Below the pieces are notes generated by a model that saw only the letters and a list, made by a program, of their open reading frames with translations, ran no database searches and was not told where the DNA came from. Below, piece by piece: positions 1 through 12,881 of a DNA stretch of 64,000 nucleotides. The stretch lies in the NCBI GenBank assembly GCA_003255065.1, contig QAOA01007670.1, positions 558,001 through 622,000 on the forward strand, written 5' to 3'. Position numbers and translations under genes: made by a program. The stretch comes from Cercis canadensis (lineage: Eukaryota > Streptophyta > Magnoliopsida > Fabales > Fabaceae). Position 1 is the stretch's first letter, and each line of letters begins with the position of its first letter.

Positions 1-3000
1 TTGGTCAGCTTCAAGCAGAGTGTGGCATCTTAGATAGAATGGTATACAAGAACAAGAACCAGCACAGGCGTTGTTCATATTTCAAGTATCTTTTGAAGGT
101 ACCGCACGTATATCTTCTCTTTGGGCTTTTTATTATTTTCTCTGTACTTCCTTCCCCATGTTTCTTTTTCTAACCCTTCCCTTTGTCTACATATTCTGGC
201 TGGATTCCTTTACTCTAGTCTTGTGGTAAGCAAAAGTAGACCAACATTTCGTTTGAAATATGAAAATGGGGTTGGTTTCATGTTCACCATGGGGTTGTGG
301 AGTGATAAATTGGGCAACGGATATTTCTTGAGGGATATATTTAGTATTCATTCGTGTAGTTTTGTGAAACATTTTATGATTTATTGCCATTTTAGAGCAA
401 TTGCATGGCTAGTATTTAATGTACATGTGTACAATATATACATATATATAGTCAATGTGAGTGTATCCTTCTGGATTTGTGTATTCACATGCTGGGTATG
501 TTAGGTGAGGAGGGATATAAGACTCTTGCAATCAGCAAACTTGGAGGAGATTGTGCGATCCTGCTTCCTAGTTATCAGGGAAGATAGACCTAAACAAAAG
601 GTTCATCTTTTAGAGAGGTAGATCTAATCTTACTTCCTATTGGTCTTGTTATTATGTAAACAAATTTTTTATGTGAATCACATTTATTAATTTAACTGAC
701 ATGTATATCTTGATTCTAGAAACAAGTCTAACTATGCACAATGGTATGATGAATATGTATGGTTCTACATTCTTATAGTTATAGATTTCGTGGCGAACTT
801 TCGCTTAGAAATTCAGATACCCAATTCGAAATAGGAAAACCTAATTTAAATGTAAAACCAAGGATAGATGACATGGTACTATGATTGGGAGTGCTTAAAG
901 TATAGCAAGGCTGCAGCGGATATTTCAATTTTTAAATAGTTCCTTGATGGGGGAATCAAATCTATACTTAGCACAATTTAAAAATATATATATCATCATC
1001 TTGTATGGGTGACTAGCAAGTTGACATGGGTAATTTTTACTTTTCAAAATAAATCCAATTTTATTTGGTTTTGAATTCATAGTTTAATTGGAAGTGGGAG
1101 ACAATAAGGAAGAAATTGCAAAAACAGAGACCTATGCTTATTGTTTGAGGATAAAGACACAACATTATTATCAGATGTTAACTGTTGTGTTGGGATTATT
1201 ATGGTGGTATGTAGGAGTACCTTTCCCTGTGATCAGGGGTGTGTATTTCCTTGTCAGCTTGTCATCGCCAATATTTTAAAGTCAAGGATGGGGAAGGTTG
1301 AGAGATGGTCTAGTCTCTTAAAACTTAATATTTTGCATCCAAGTTCATTTCTGGCCTATGATTATTATTGGTTTTTAAAATATTTTATGTTGAAATTTAT
1401 GTAAGATGGCTTTATAGGTTTTCTTTTTGTAGATGATAATCTTTTTTTCTACTTACTTTTTCATGACAGTTTAAAAAGGAGAAAATGTGACAGTGAGAAA
1501 TATAATTTTATGGAGCGACTTTTAGGAGCTGCACGCCTATTGGCACAGGTGTTACTTCAGTTGAACCCTCTTTATTGTTTCTTTATTGCCTTTGTAAAGT
1601 AAGGCCATTGTCTGTTTTTTACTTTGTCATGCATAAGCTGTACCCCAAAGTCCAAATATTCCATGCTCTTGAACCCATGTATATGATGTCATGAGGTTTG
1701 TATCTTAAATTCTTGAATATTCAACCACCTCTACTACCATATATTCACACCAATCATTTCAAATTGATCTTTTTGGGATTGCCTTTTTTGAAAAAGTCCT
1801 GTGTCTGAACCACTGTTGATCTAATTGCCTCAACTTGTATAAGATAGAAGTTCTATATCGTGAGTGATGTAATTGATCAAAATTCCCATAATCCATGCCG
1901 GATCCAAGAACAGACCTTGTTGGTATTTCTAGGTTTGCTGGATCCTCTATATGGTATGAAAATTCCAAATGGATTAATTGATTGCCTTTTGTTCCCTATG
2001 CATCTCCATAGATTTAAGAATGCATTTTTCAATTTTACTGCAATGCGCCCTCTAAATTTATGTGTTTTCTTTTTCCTATTCAGATGGTTGAACCAATGCT
2101 GAAGGCTGCAACGTATCCTTCTACTGGTAGCATGTTATTTTTTAACAGTTGGTTGGTTTATAACATGCCTGTGCTTTGGTGAATTGGCTATCCTAGGACC
2201 ATGAAATAAGTCATAACAAGCTCTGTCATTCAGTTTATTGCATAGTAATGCTGTTGGTATAACCGAAGGACACATATATATCCAAAAAGGCGCTATAGTA
2301 TAATTTTGGTATTCTTCTCATGTACTTTTAAATTGTTTGTCTTTTTGCATTTTCAATGTGATTTTTAAATTCAATGTTTACTTGCATGATTTGACAGAAT
2401 GTCCATTTAATTTCCTTATCTATACTGGAATTTTTCATGTAATATATCATTTCACTGCACTCATTTGTGTTGATATTTTGCCCTTGCTATGTTTGTTTTT
2501 TCTAGGTTGAGACTTGAACTTGATCTTTGTTGAAACTGGAACTTCATATTTACAAATCTTGACAATCCCCCTCCCTTTTCCATGTTTAAGTTTTGGGCTT
2601 CTAAAAACAGTTTCTAGCTTTCAGCTAGGTTATAATTATATAATTTGGACCTTCAGTCTATTATAATCTTGAACCCATGAATCGTTTTTTGCTATATACT
2701 TACGAAGGAAAGCACATTTTAGCATTTAATAAGTAATTGTTATCTTCATTGCATTGTTGTTATTTAGCACATGCTGTTATTGACATTGTAGGAGTGATCT
2801 GTTAAGAATAGAACTTAACAAATTCTTTCCCTTGACTATTCAATAGTGAGGTATCTGTCTTGTTTGCTCGATCTTTCTTCATGGGGTTTTCTCTCACAAT
2901 AATGGCTTTGCTTGCACGTCTTCGGGTTTTAGTTCAACAAGTAAGTTTTGAATTTGTAAATGTGGTTTTGCAAATTAAACTTTTGTATACTATATTTTAA

Positions 3001-4445
3001 CCTGCATTTTATGGTCTCAGGGTTATGGTTTGTCAAATAAGTTCCACTCTGTGATAACCAAAATGGCTATGATTTAAAGTCATATCAAATGACCACAATG
3101 TGAAACATGGATACTGAGGTTATTGGTAGCTTTATTTAGGAAGTAAAATTAATATTACCAGGCTTCAGCAATAGATTCTGTTAGTTTAATGGGAAAATTT
3201 TTACCTAGGACGTAGATTGTATCTCTTTGTCAGTTGATCTTGGTTGAGATATACTGACCACTCAAAAAATTAGCTTTACTCGATGTCTGCCTTAAATCTG
3301 GATTTTTTTCTTTCTTGTGCAGATATTACTTGATGTTGTTTCATTGTTCAACATGGTTTCTTCTCTCTCCCAAAAGAAGCAATCCATAAAAATAACTCAG
3401 GACGGAATTGAGGTACATTTGTTCCACTAAATATTCTGTTCACATTTACATGCACACACATGGCGACTCACAGAAAAACATATTCTACATGCCAAATTGT
3501 TCTCTCTCAATATATGCCATTGATGCAGGTTTTTAGGGAGTTCTATCCAATTAGTTATGATTTTGTTACTTTGGAGTGTGTCTGGGAATTGGATAAGTTT
3601 GTGTTGCTTGAGAGGAAGTGTAAGAGTGAGAATGCTAGTCCAACTAAGGAGGATTGTGAAGGAAATGTGTATTTCCAAGCATCAGCTGTGAACTATAAAA
3701 GTATCGGATCTTTTCTTGGGGGTAAGAATCTTGATGATATGTCCTTTTTTCTGGCTATTTCAACTCCCCCATTCTTCTCATTTTTTTAATTTCACCCTTT
3801 GCTGGATAGTTCAGTTTCAATCAGTAAGTAAATTTATAAGAAGGGAATCATTTTCCCTCATTTGTCTTGCATTTTATACCTTTCCAATGGGATATGAAGT
3901 TCACTTTAACTTTTACTTGTTACATTCATCATAATTTAATATATAGCTGCTGCTAACTTAGTTCTTGGTGTCATTAGTTTTGATCAAGCCTTGGTAAACT
4001 CTGTTGTGTAGATGACCCACCTGCCTCTCAGAAGGTTGATGCAGACTCTGCTGTCAAAGAAGGTCCTTCTAGTGTTAAGGATATAAATACTGATTCGTTG
4101 ATGGCCTCGTCTCGGATTGAGGAAGATAAGGAGATTGAAGGTAGTGAGGAAGGGGGAGAAAATTCAGGCACCATAGCAGTCCCTTCTGAGGAACTTCCAC
4201 CAGAGGGTGGCTTGCATGCAATATCACGGCCTTCTCCCAGTGGTAAACTTGATTCTGGTTCAAAGAAGGTGGCGTTTGTCTCAATCAAGAATCCTACTTT
4301 AACTACACAAAGTGTGAATAGTCTTTCTCCATGTAGTGCCAATGTTAAGGCATCCCATTCCATGGAAAGTGAAACTAATAATGATAAGGAAGATACTCTT
4401 GCTAGTATACTCAATGAAGGAATTGCAAAGGATAGTCTTTTTTGA
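1..4445 (+). CDS. NEPRO/Rmp1-like nucleolar protein, 3' part (5' end outside window)
   Basis: Spliced reading frame entered mid-gene. Exons read by eye: 1-98, 505-617, 1470-1548, 2084-2112, 2847-2940, 3323-3412, 3529-3721, 4012-4445 (stop 4443-4445); all junctions are GT-AG and keep frame. The product begins GQLQAECGILDRMVYKNKNQ and continues with HRRCSYFKYLLK and RRDIRLLQ. These resemble the conserved N-terminal domain of nucleolus and neural progenitor protein (NEPRO). From family knowledge, NEPRO is related to yeast Rmp1, a protein subunit of RNase MRP acting in rRNA processing in the nucleolus; the function here is inferred. The middle is helical and hydrophobic (FFMGFSLTIMALLARLRVLVQQ lies in the exon ending at 2940). 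The last exon encodes a low-complexity acidic and serine-rich tail. The start codon and upstream exons lie before base 1. Family assignment is fairly confident; the exact orthologue is not. Confidence 0.75.
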
Positions 4446-6007
4446 ACATTGATATTTTCATTTGCAATTATATTGAAAATGTCTCATTGTTTTCTTAACT
4501 GCATTTTATTTTGGCTCCGAAGATCTAACCTTTGACGGGAATTACAATTATATTTTGCTTGGAAAGCTATGTTTATACCGTTGCCCTAGTTTTACTAGTT
4601 AGGCTAATGTTGGTATGAAGAAGCAGTGGAGTATTGTTCAACATTCCAAAATCATTTGGTAACTAATTTTATACCCATCATCGTCAGAATCCCTATAAGA
4701 TATTCAATTGATGTCGCATAAGTAAAGGGAAAAAAATTACTGAAATAATGTCAAGTGTATTCGATTGGCTAACTGTTCTTAGGATATCCCATTTTTTTAA
4801 AAAAAAGCTGTTCTTAGGATATGCTTAAACAGGTGTCAAAAAATGCTTTTATGTATTATCCAATAAACTCAATGTTGAAATTTACTTGTACTTATTTGAA
4901 CAAAAAAAAAAACAGTTAAATTTACTAGCCAAATTTTTTTATAGGCCATGACCAACTAGATCTTTTGATATCTACAAAGGGAAGGTACTAAACAAAGATC
5001 GATTATCGATATCAAACTGAACCACACACAAACTCAAGTTGGTGGTTTCACCGCAACAATTAAATTATTTAACGGCTGCAATGAATATGGAAAGTTTGAA
5101 ATGACTATCTGAGATTGTGTTCTATGTTTAAATATAAATAGAATAATTCTGTAGTACCGGAAGTTATTCTAATCATTTTTGTGACAAACACTTACTTAGA
5201 ACACCAATCCTTTTAACACTTAATTGTCCATTCTTGGAATTGGGAATAATTTTCCTTCATATTAATAGCTATTTTAGGTAGGGTGGTAATTTTCAACAAA
5301 ACATGAACATAACATGTTTTTTTAGGTTAGGGTTTGATCTTAACGAGTTGGGGTTGTCATGCAGTTGAACTTGAATGACCTAACGTGTTAACAGTTGTAT
5401 TGGGGTTGACTCATATGACCTGATATGACCCGTTAAGCTTGAAGAAAAAAGTTAGCTAACTCGCTTTAACCCGCTGAGCCCGTTAATGACTTGTTAATAA
5501 CCCGAGTAACTCATTAATGACCTATTAACAAAAATAAGTTTATTTGGATTGTGTTGGGGTCATTATTGGGTTGGCTTGAACATGACCCACCAACCCGTTT
5601 GGGCAGGTGGAACTTTTTGTGTCATCATTCCCAGATTAAACTGGTGATTGGGGCTTTAATTCCCAAAATGTGTTGGGTAGAGATCAGTTTCAACTCATCT
5701 CAATGGATGACCCAAAACTAATAGACATGCAAAATCAACTTAACCCGCGATCCGATCCAGGCCCAGTTTCCTGCAGGGGAACCTTTGAGGATGACGTTTC
5801 GACAGGATCTTTAGTCGGAGGCTTGGAGTATCTGATAGAAACCTGAAGTCAGAAGGGCACGATGGACAATAGTAGAACTGGAGCTGATCACAGTATAAGG
5901 CTACAGTTGGAGAGAGAGAGAGAAAGCAACTGGTTGCTTTCATAGGCTTGGGAAGAAGGCAAAGATATGGTAGAGATTCTTCTATATTCGTCACCTCCGC
6001 TAATTCA
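4446..6007. other. Intergenic spacer between the NEPRO-like and lipocalin genes
   Basis: AT-rich, no convincing reading frame. It holds the 3' flank of the upstream gene, a degenerate transposon-like segment near 5279-5610 (listed separately), and a short GA microsatellite near 5915-5934. The GA tract probably lies in the 5' UTR or promoter of the lipocalin gene. An open frame on the minus strand over about 5740-6207 has no recognisable protein features and is probably chance. Confidence 0.6.
5279..5610. mobile_element. Degenerate non-autonomous DNA transposon-like element (hAT-type MITE candidate)
   Basis: Starts TAGGGTGGTAATTTTCAAC and is rich in repeated GACCCGTTAA / AACCCGTTAATGAC words, ending near CAACCCGTTTGGGCAGGTGG. 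This word composition is typical of plant non-autonomous hAT-like elements that begin TAGGGGTGGCAA. I could not define a clean target-site duplication or matching terminal repeat, so borders are approximate and the copy looks old. Confidence 0.4.
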
Positions 6008-8685
6008 ATGTTCTTCTTATCCTCCTCTTCCTCGGTAACAATCCCCTCTCCTTTTCTCTCCCATCGATAACTCTGTAGTTTGGTCCTGAATTTACAGTTT
6101 TGAAATGCCATTTGTAAATTCCAGCTCTGTAAAAATCCCATCTTTAGTTGCAAAATTTTTGACCCATTTTTGAGTATTTCACAATCAATTTCTTCTGCCG
6201 GTTGCATTTATACCCAACAGCCCGGAATGCAGTTTCCATCTGATACTTCCCAGAATTTTGCCATATGATAAAGAACTAGAAGTATTAAATGGTAGACTTC
6301 CATTTTTCTCACTGCTTGTTTTTCTGTGGGATTCTAAGTACAATTTTTGTCTCTTCTTTTCTAGAGACTGTAAATATAACTTCTTTTTGAAAAAAAAAAC
6401 ACAGGAGATTCTGCTGGGATGTGGTGTTAAGAGAATGTTGTTTTTTGTTTTTATTTTTTTTCTATTTTTTTTCATAGGATGAAATGTTGTTTCCTGCCAA
6501 TGCAGAGGAGTTCCAGGAAAAATCTTGGTGAAATGCTCATTGGAGCACCGCCCTGTATCAAGTAAGCTTCTCACCAAGCATGTATTGTCTGGGCTTGCTG
6601 CTTCCTTGATATTTGTTTCTCCAATAAATCAGGTCTGTGTTCCAGAGCCAATGAGTGTTGCCACTGAATTTTGAACTCTTTATGTAATTTCATTATTTGA
6701 AATCTCGAATGTCCATTAGTACTTAGTTTTAACGGTGACATTTTTTTCCCTCAATACATAAACATTATGCACATAATTTATAGCTTGACATGTTTAGTTG
6801 ATTTTATTTGTTCCACAATTGCATGATTATTGGTCAAAAGTCACTCCTATTAGTATTTGTCTTGATATGCACTATTTCCTGTATCCCAAAATAGAAACTT
6901 CACGAGGAAGAGTTGTCGGTACCATATATTTTTAGTATTAAGGTCAACACGTGTCCTTGTTTCTCTATATATATCCTACCTGTATGATTTTCTAAGTGGA
7001 CCTTGTAATTCTCCTTTTTTTCTTTTTTCCCTAGCGAAGTTCATATGAAGGAACTAAATGGACGTTCTTATGGAGATGCAGGAATAGAAAATATGATCTA
7101 CTACTTAGGAACTAATAAATATATCCCTTATGTATAAGATGATCATGAGCTGTTGTCAATTTACCATATTGTTTCGCGAGCAGTCTGTAGCAGCAGATCT
7201 ACAAAATATATGCCAGCTTGCCAGTGTCAGTGATAATGCAGTTACTCTTCCATTTGATGGTGGCTCTAATGAAAAAGGTGGAAATCTCATGATGATGAGA
7301 GGTATGACAGCCAAGGATTTTGATCCAATTAGATACTCGGGAAGATGGTTTGAAGTTGCTTCACTGAAACGTGGATTTGCTGGGGTAGGTCAAGAAGACT
7401 GCCATTGCACACAGGTAAATGCTAAAATAACTATGGTAGTGAAGACATTAATCTTAGGTTTCTGCCTATCTTTTCCCCTATTAGACTTCATCTTACCTCA
7501 GCTTACTCATAGCAAATTGTTGAACCCTAGAGGCACATAGGGAATGCTAAGGTTCTTGGTTTTTCATTAGGTGTGTGGATTCTGGAGGGTGTCAATTGTT
7601 ATAACAGTCTAGTGCATCTTAGAGATACCCCTGTTGATTCACTTTCATGTTTTGCTGTTATCGATTCTATTGCAGATGTTACTGGTGTTATTCTAATCGC
7701 GGATGTATAGAGTCTCTTTGCTTGGCATGCATAAGCTTCTTACTATTGATTTTGGGTAGATGAATAATGTTTCAGGGTGTATATACATTTGATAGGGAGA
7801 CTCTCTCGATCCAAGTTGATACCTTTTGTGTTCATGGAGGCCCTGATGGATATATTACTGGAATTAGGGGAAGGGTTCTATGTGTTCCAGAAGAAGATTT
7901 GGAGAAAAATGAAACAGAGATAGAGAAGCAAGAAATGATCAAAGAGAAATGCTATCTCCGTTTTCCTACATTGCCCTTCATCCCTAAGGAGCCTTATGAC
8001 GTGATTGCTACTGATTATGATAACTTTTCTCTGGTTTCAGGAGCCACAGACAGAAGTTTTATTCAGGTATATACAGACTTGAAAACAGTTACCCTATTTC
8101 GTCACTTCTTTCTGTCCAAACAAGCCAATATGCCACCTCTTTCATATCTTGACCTATATTGCATAGTTATAACATGAAACCCACAAGCTTACTTTAAAAT
8201 TAGTAAGAAATTTTACAATCAGTCATTTTTTATCATTGTTGAGCATATATCATTTAGTGTTGCTTATAGTCTCGGATTGTGACTTTCATAATTTGCAGAC
8301 TAGAAAAAAGTGGAATCTTTTTGACATATGGGAATTTCGGTTAAGATATTATGACATTTATTCACAACTGGCATTGGTGCATTCATTTGCCTGTTATATA
8401 TTTCAGATATATTCAAGGACACCTGAGCCTGGACCTGAATTCATAGAGAAGTACAAAGCTTATCTGGCAAACTTTGGATATGATGCAAACAAAATCAAAT
8501 ATACACCCCAAGACTGTGAAGTGAAGTCCAATAGTCAGTTAGCAGCAATGATGTCCATGTCTGCTATGCAACAGGCACTAACAAACCAGTTTCCTGATCT
8601 AGAATTGAAGGGCCCCCTTGAACTTAATCCCTTCACGAGCATATTTGACACTTTGAAAAAGCTTCTTGAGCTTTATTTTAAGTAG
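6008..8685 (+). CDS. LCNP: Chloroplastic lipocalin (LCNP/CHL), N-terminal exon unresolved
   Basis: Secure exons: about 6506-6632, 7184-7414, 7776-8066, 8407-8685 (stop 8683-8685). The protein contains NICQLA, then FDPIRYSGRWFEVASLKRGF (lipocalin motif G-x-W), EDCHCTQ, GVYTFD, DTFCVHGGPDGYITGIRG, PYDVIATDYDNFSLVSGA and IYSRTPEPGPEF. This is an almost line-by-line match to recalled Arabidopsis chloroplastic lipocalin At3g47860. That thylakoid-lumen protein protects membranes from lipid peroxidation and takes part in sustained non-photochemical quenching (qH). The part encoded by 6506-6632 (KCSLE, then LSGLAASLIF before the NQ junction) fits the end of the bipartite lumenal transit peptide. The 5' end is unclear. 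An ATG at 6008 opens MFFLSSSSSVTIPSPF, like the Arabidopsis start MILLSSSISLS, but that frame stops after 20 codons. No donor in it has the phase needed by the 6506 acceptor. The start given is therefore provisional. Confidence 0.85.
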
Positions 8686-9470
8686 TTTCTTTTATGTTTT
8701 ATTTGTTATGCCATGACATGCAAATTACAGTGTTATAGTATCATTGATGTTGGAGGCTCGTCTTCTGTATATACCAATCAGAAAGGATGGACTCAAGCGA
8801 GCAACTTTAAAACATGCGGTAACATGTTGTGAGGTCTCGCCATCTCGGCGACCAAGGGCTTAACTATTGAGGTGTTCTTTTGGAACAAATATTTCATACC
8901 CTTTCAATTCACCCTTTGATTTACTTTATTTGTAAAATCATCACCATATGCGAAATTTAAGATTCTCATTCTAAGCCATATTCTTAGGAATGTGAAGCCT
9001 AGGAATGTATGATTCCAAGGAAAGTGTCATTATTATCATAATTTATGAAATTAAAATTTAGCATTGTAAATCTAAAACATAATTTTCCCAATGTTCCAAG
9101 TTAAACTGTAACGGTTTCATTCTGTCCTCATCCTCTATTTGCAAGAGTTTAAGAAACATTAACCTAATTACTTTTCAAAGCCAAAGTTCACCAAAACCTG
9201 CACTGCATTTTATCACAAACTGCATACTAAAGGACCTGAACTAAGACACACCGCAAGTGTATATGAAGTTTCAAACAAATTATTAACCGGGGGAGTGTTT
9301 ACACATTATTTTTATTTAATTCATTGGTTATTATATCCCTAATTTGCAGGGAATCATTTGATGTGTTTACACATTGGTGATAGAATTGAACTTCATGCTT
9401 ATATGATAAATAAACCAGGGGCGTAGATCAACATAACTCATAGTTATTGCAAGAAAACAAACTAATCATA
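8686..9470. other. Intergenic, convergent 3' flanks of lipocalin and LTD genes
   Basis: AT-rich spacer holding the 3' UTRs of two converging genes. No coding signal, RNA gene or repeat was recognised. Confidence 0.6.
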
Positions 9471-11240
9471 TCATGCCTTCTGCACTGAAAAACTAAGAAT
9501 GAAATCTCTGATTTCATCATTAGCCCTATCCAGTGCAGTCCTTCCCTCTTTATCCTTTACATCATATTTTGCTCCAGCTCTCAAGAGCTCCTCAATTTTT
9601 GGCTTGTCACCTTCTGTGGCAGCTAAAAGTAGTAAGATGTCCACTGGGTGGATATTTTGGCTTAAAAGAGCCTCCATTTTGTCATATGACCCCTCAACAG
9701 CAAGCATCCCCATGTAGTTGAAATACTGTCAAGTTAAACAATGTCAATAGTATGTTCCTTTCTTTAGTACTTCCCCATCAAAGAGAACATTAATTAACCA
9801 CATGAACTTTTTTTTTCCCTTATCAGTATAAGAACAAGAAGAAACAGTGAATAATGGTGCTTAATGATGAGTTGTTAGAAATAATAGGTGAGTAGTAGGA
9901 GAAATTGGAACTTGGAATTGATTCAATATAATAGGTTGCAAACAACATGTAGCAGGATGACAATGACTATGAAGCATTGAATACAGAAGATGCCCAACAA
10001 AGTTGCAAATTTACTTCAAGAACTCACAAACTACTCTGATGAAACTCTAAGCAATACAATATATACATGAAGATCAAGGAAAAAGAGTAAAAAGCCAAAA
10101 GGAAATACTTTATACACCTGTGAGACTGTTTCTTAATACAGAAAATACCCAGGCTATATGTGTTCTTGAGTCATGTAGGAAATGCTCATGTCAAAAAGGT
10201 TAAAACTTTTGGGTTGTTCCACCAATTCTTGGGTTTTCTGTTCTTCCTCAGGGAACATTGATGCTATGGATCTAAAGAGACTGGATCATTGTTAACATAG
10301 ATATTAATTGCTAAAGATAATTGCTACTGTTTCCTTTGTTTTTTTTGTTAGTCTTTCTCTTGTTTCTTTGCACCAGCTCAGGGGCCACACTATATCCCCA
10401 TATAAGTGCCTAAGTACCAATAGAGGTGAAGAAGGAACAAAATCTCCAGAAGAGTAGCTCTAGAAAACAATGCTATCTCACCATACTGTTTATATATATA
10501 TATATAATGATCACAGCAAGTTAGCACTCCCACCCAAATCAATCTTTCAACTTTATGGCATTTGAAACATCATGGAAAGAAAGACTACTCTATCTTCATT
10601 ACTGCAGCCGTCCTTCTTCCATCATATATTTCTATCTTTCCTATCCTTTTCCCTCTTTATTTTGAAAAAGACAGTAAAATTCTATGACTCTGACCTATTT
10701 TGAGGTTAAAGCATAAATCTTTACTCAAGTTTCTGCTATATAAAATTCAAAAACAAATGGAGTTAGTTCTCAAAAAATCACTCTCAGACAAGACTGCATA
10801 CCAGTAATGCATAGTTCTCCACATTTGCGAAAGTACAAAATTTCTAATAATCAAATCTTCATCACTTATCCAAAAACTTCTGACACATAAAAATGATGAA
10901 CATCGACCAACATCACTAATTCACTACCACATGCATTGCATAAAAACGTCAAAATTGATGAATTCTAGATACCAACCTGCTCAACATCATCTCTATCAAA
11001 ATCGTCACGAGATTGGCTACCATAAATTCCAGCACCTTCTGCATCGACCCCATTTTTACCAAATTTGAACCAGCACTTGGCTCTGGAGCCATTAGAGGGT
11101 CCAATTTCAGATGTGAGTCTGAGAAATCCAACTTTACTTCTGACACCCAGAAAGCGAGAAGCTAATTTTGATGAAGAAACAGGGGAAGCTAAGGGTTTTG
11201 AAGAAATGGGTTGGTGGGTAGTGCATGGAATAGAAGCCAT
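9471..11240 (-). CDS. LTD: LTD / GDC1: LHCP translocation defect protein, chloroplast ankyrin protein
   Basis: Two exons on the minus strand: 10977-11240 (ATG at 11240) and 9471-9725 (TGA at 9471-9473), together 172 codons plus stop; Arabidopsis LTD (At1g50900) is recalled at about 175 aa. Exon 1 encodes a Ser-rich chloroplast transit peptide starting MASIPCTTHQP and then the highly conserved CWFKFGKNGVDAEGAGIYGS and DDFDRDDVEQ. Exon 2 continues YFNYMGMLAVEG, NIHPVDILLLLAATEGD, IEELLRAGA and KEGRTALDRA, which form the short ankyrin repeats. LTD (also called Grana-Deficient Chloroplast 1) receives imported light-harvesting chlorophyll proteins from the inner-envelope translocon and passes them to chloroplast SRP. 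The intron (9726-10976) has a TA microsatellite near 10491. Exon 1 and flanks lie inside a segment that is duplicated after the N gap. Confidence 0.93.
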
Positions 11241-11494
11241 GGTTGAGCTGCACTTTCTTCAGGGAGGAGAAGAGGGAATTTGCTGCACTTTCACTTCTAT
11301 CCACATGTCAGATGGAGGAAGAAGTGCTACAGTGTATCCTATCCTTTCCTCATATCTTCGCTACAATTACGGTTTGAGAGTTGAGACAAGCAGACAACCA
11401 TTTTGCTAGCCAACTATTTTTTTTTAAAAGAAAAATCTAATTGAAAGCAAGCTAATTAACATAATTGTAAAATAATGCCTTTATAAAAAAAAAA
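10491..11494. repeat. First copy of a ~1,004-bp direct duplication flanking the N gap
   Basis: Matches 11878-12881 almost base for base (constant offset 1387). By eye I saw four substitutions, for example CAGCCGTCC versus CAGCTGTCC and TTGCGAAAG versus TTGCAAAAG. The copy begins exactly where sequence resumes after the gap and ends exactly where the gap starts. That is the pattern of an unmerged contig overlap or allelic duplicate rather than a biological duplication. Confidence 0.85.
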
Positions 11495-11877
11495 NNNNNN
11501 NNNNNNNNNNNNNNNNNNNNNNNNNNNNNNNNNNNNNNNNNNNNNNNNNNNNNNNNNNNNNNNNNNNNNNNNNNNNNNNNNNNNNNNNNNNNNNNNNNNN
11601 NNNNNNNNNNNNNNNNNNNNNNNNNNNNNNNNNNNNNNNNNNNNNNNNNNNNNNNNNNNNNNNNNNNNNNNNNNNNNNNNNNNNNNNNNNNNNNNNNNNN
11701 NNNNNNNNNNNNNNNNNNNNNNNNNNNNNNNNNNNNNNNNNNNNNNNNNNNNNNNNNNNNNNNNNNNNNNNNNNNNNNNNNNNNNNNNNNNNNNNNNNNN
11801 NNNNNNNNNNNNNNNNNNNNNNNNNNNNNNNNNNNNNNNNNNNNNNNNNNNNNNNNNNNNNNNNNNNNNNNNNNNNN
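11495..11877. other. Assembly gap (383 N)
   Basis: Run of N between the two copies of the ~1-kb segment. Frames that run through it are artefacts. Confidence 0.99.
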
Positions 11878-12881
11878 TATATATATATATATAATGATCA
11901 CAGCAAGTTAGCACTCCCACCCAAATCAATCTTTCAACTTTATGGCATTTGAAACATCATGGAAAGAAAGACTACTCTATCTTCATTACTGCAGCTGTCC
12001 TTCTTCCATCATATATTTCTATCTTTCCCATCCTTTTCCCTCTTTATTTTGAAAAAGACAGTAAAATTCTATGACTCTGACCTATTTTGAGGTTAAAGCA
12101 TAAATCTTTACTCAAGTTTCTGCTATATAAAATTCAAAAACAAATGGAGTTAGTTCTCAAAAAATCACTCTCAGACAAGACTGCATACCAGTAATGCATA
12201 GTTCTCCACATTTGCAAAAGTACAAAATTTCTAATAATCAAATCTTCATCACTTATCCAAAAACTTCTGACACATCAAAATGATGAACATCGACCAACAT
12301 CACTAATTCACTACCACATGCATTGCATAAAAACGTCAAAATTGATGAATTCTAGATACCAACCTGCTCAACATCATCTCTATCAAAATCGTCACGAGAT
12401 TGGCTACCATAAATTCCAGCACCTTCTGCATCGACCCCATTTTTACCAAATTTGAACCAGCACTTGGCTCTGGAGCCATTAGAGGGTCCAATTTCAGATG
12501 TGAGTCTGAGAAATCCAACTTTACTTCTGACACCCAGAAAGCGAGAAGCTAATTTTGATGAAGAAACAGGGGAAGCTAAGGGTTTTGAAGAAATGGGTTG
12601 GTGGGTAGTGCATGGAATAGAAGCCATGGTTGAGCTGCACTTTCTTCAGGGAGGAGAAGAGGGAATTTGCTGCACTTTCACTTCTATCCACATGTCAGAT
12701 GGAGGAAGAAGTGCTACAGTGTATCCTATCCTTTCCTCATATCTTCGCTACAATTACGGTTTGAGAGTTGAGACAAGCAGACAACCATTTTGCTAGCCAA
12801 CTATTTTTTTTTAAAAGAAAAATCTAATTGAAAGCAAGCTAATTAACATAATTGTAAAATAATGCCTTTATAAAAAAAAAA
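11878..12881. repeat. Second copy of the ~1,004-bp duplication
   Basis: Near-identical partner of 10491-11494, starting with the same TA microsatellite and ending in the same A-tract. It carries a second LTD exon 1. After 12881 the sequence continues as unique DNA, so this copy is probably the one truly joined to the upstream flank. Confidence 0.85.
12364..12627 (-). pseudogene. Second copy of LTD exon 1 (probable assembly duplicate)
   Basis: Encodes the same 88 residues as 10977-11240 (MASIPCTTHQP to DDFDRDDVEQ) with no change in the translated part. No second copy of exon 2 follows on its 3' side. If the 1-kb duplication is an assembly artefact, only one LTD gene exists, and the true exon 1 could be represented by either copy. 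If the duplication is real, this is an orphan first exon plus promoter. The artefact is far more likely because the copies abut an N gap exactly. Confidence 0.8.

Noticed and set aside
5740-6577. Minus-strand frames opposite the lipocalin 5' region
   Set aside because: Low-complexity translations without recognisable domains; the conserved coding signal is on the plus strand.
11452-11929. Minus-strand open frames through the N run
   Set aside because: They exist only because N bases cannot form stop codons; not coding.
12364-12627. A true LTD paralogue
   Set aside because: Only exon 1 is present and the copy ends exactly at an assembly gap; explained as an unmerged duplicate.
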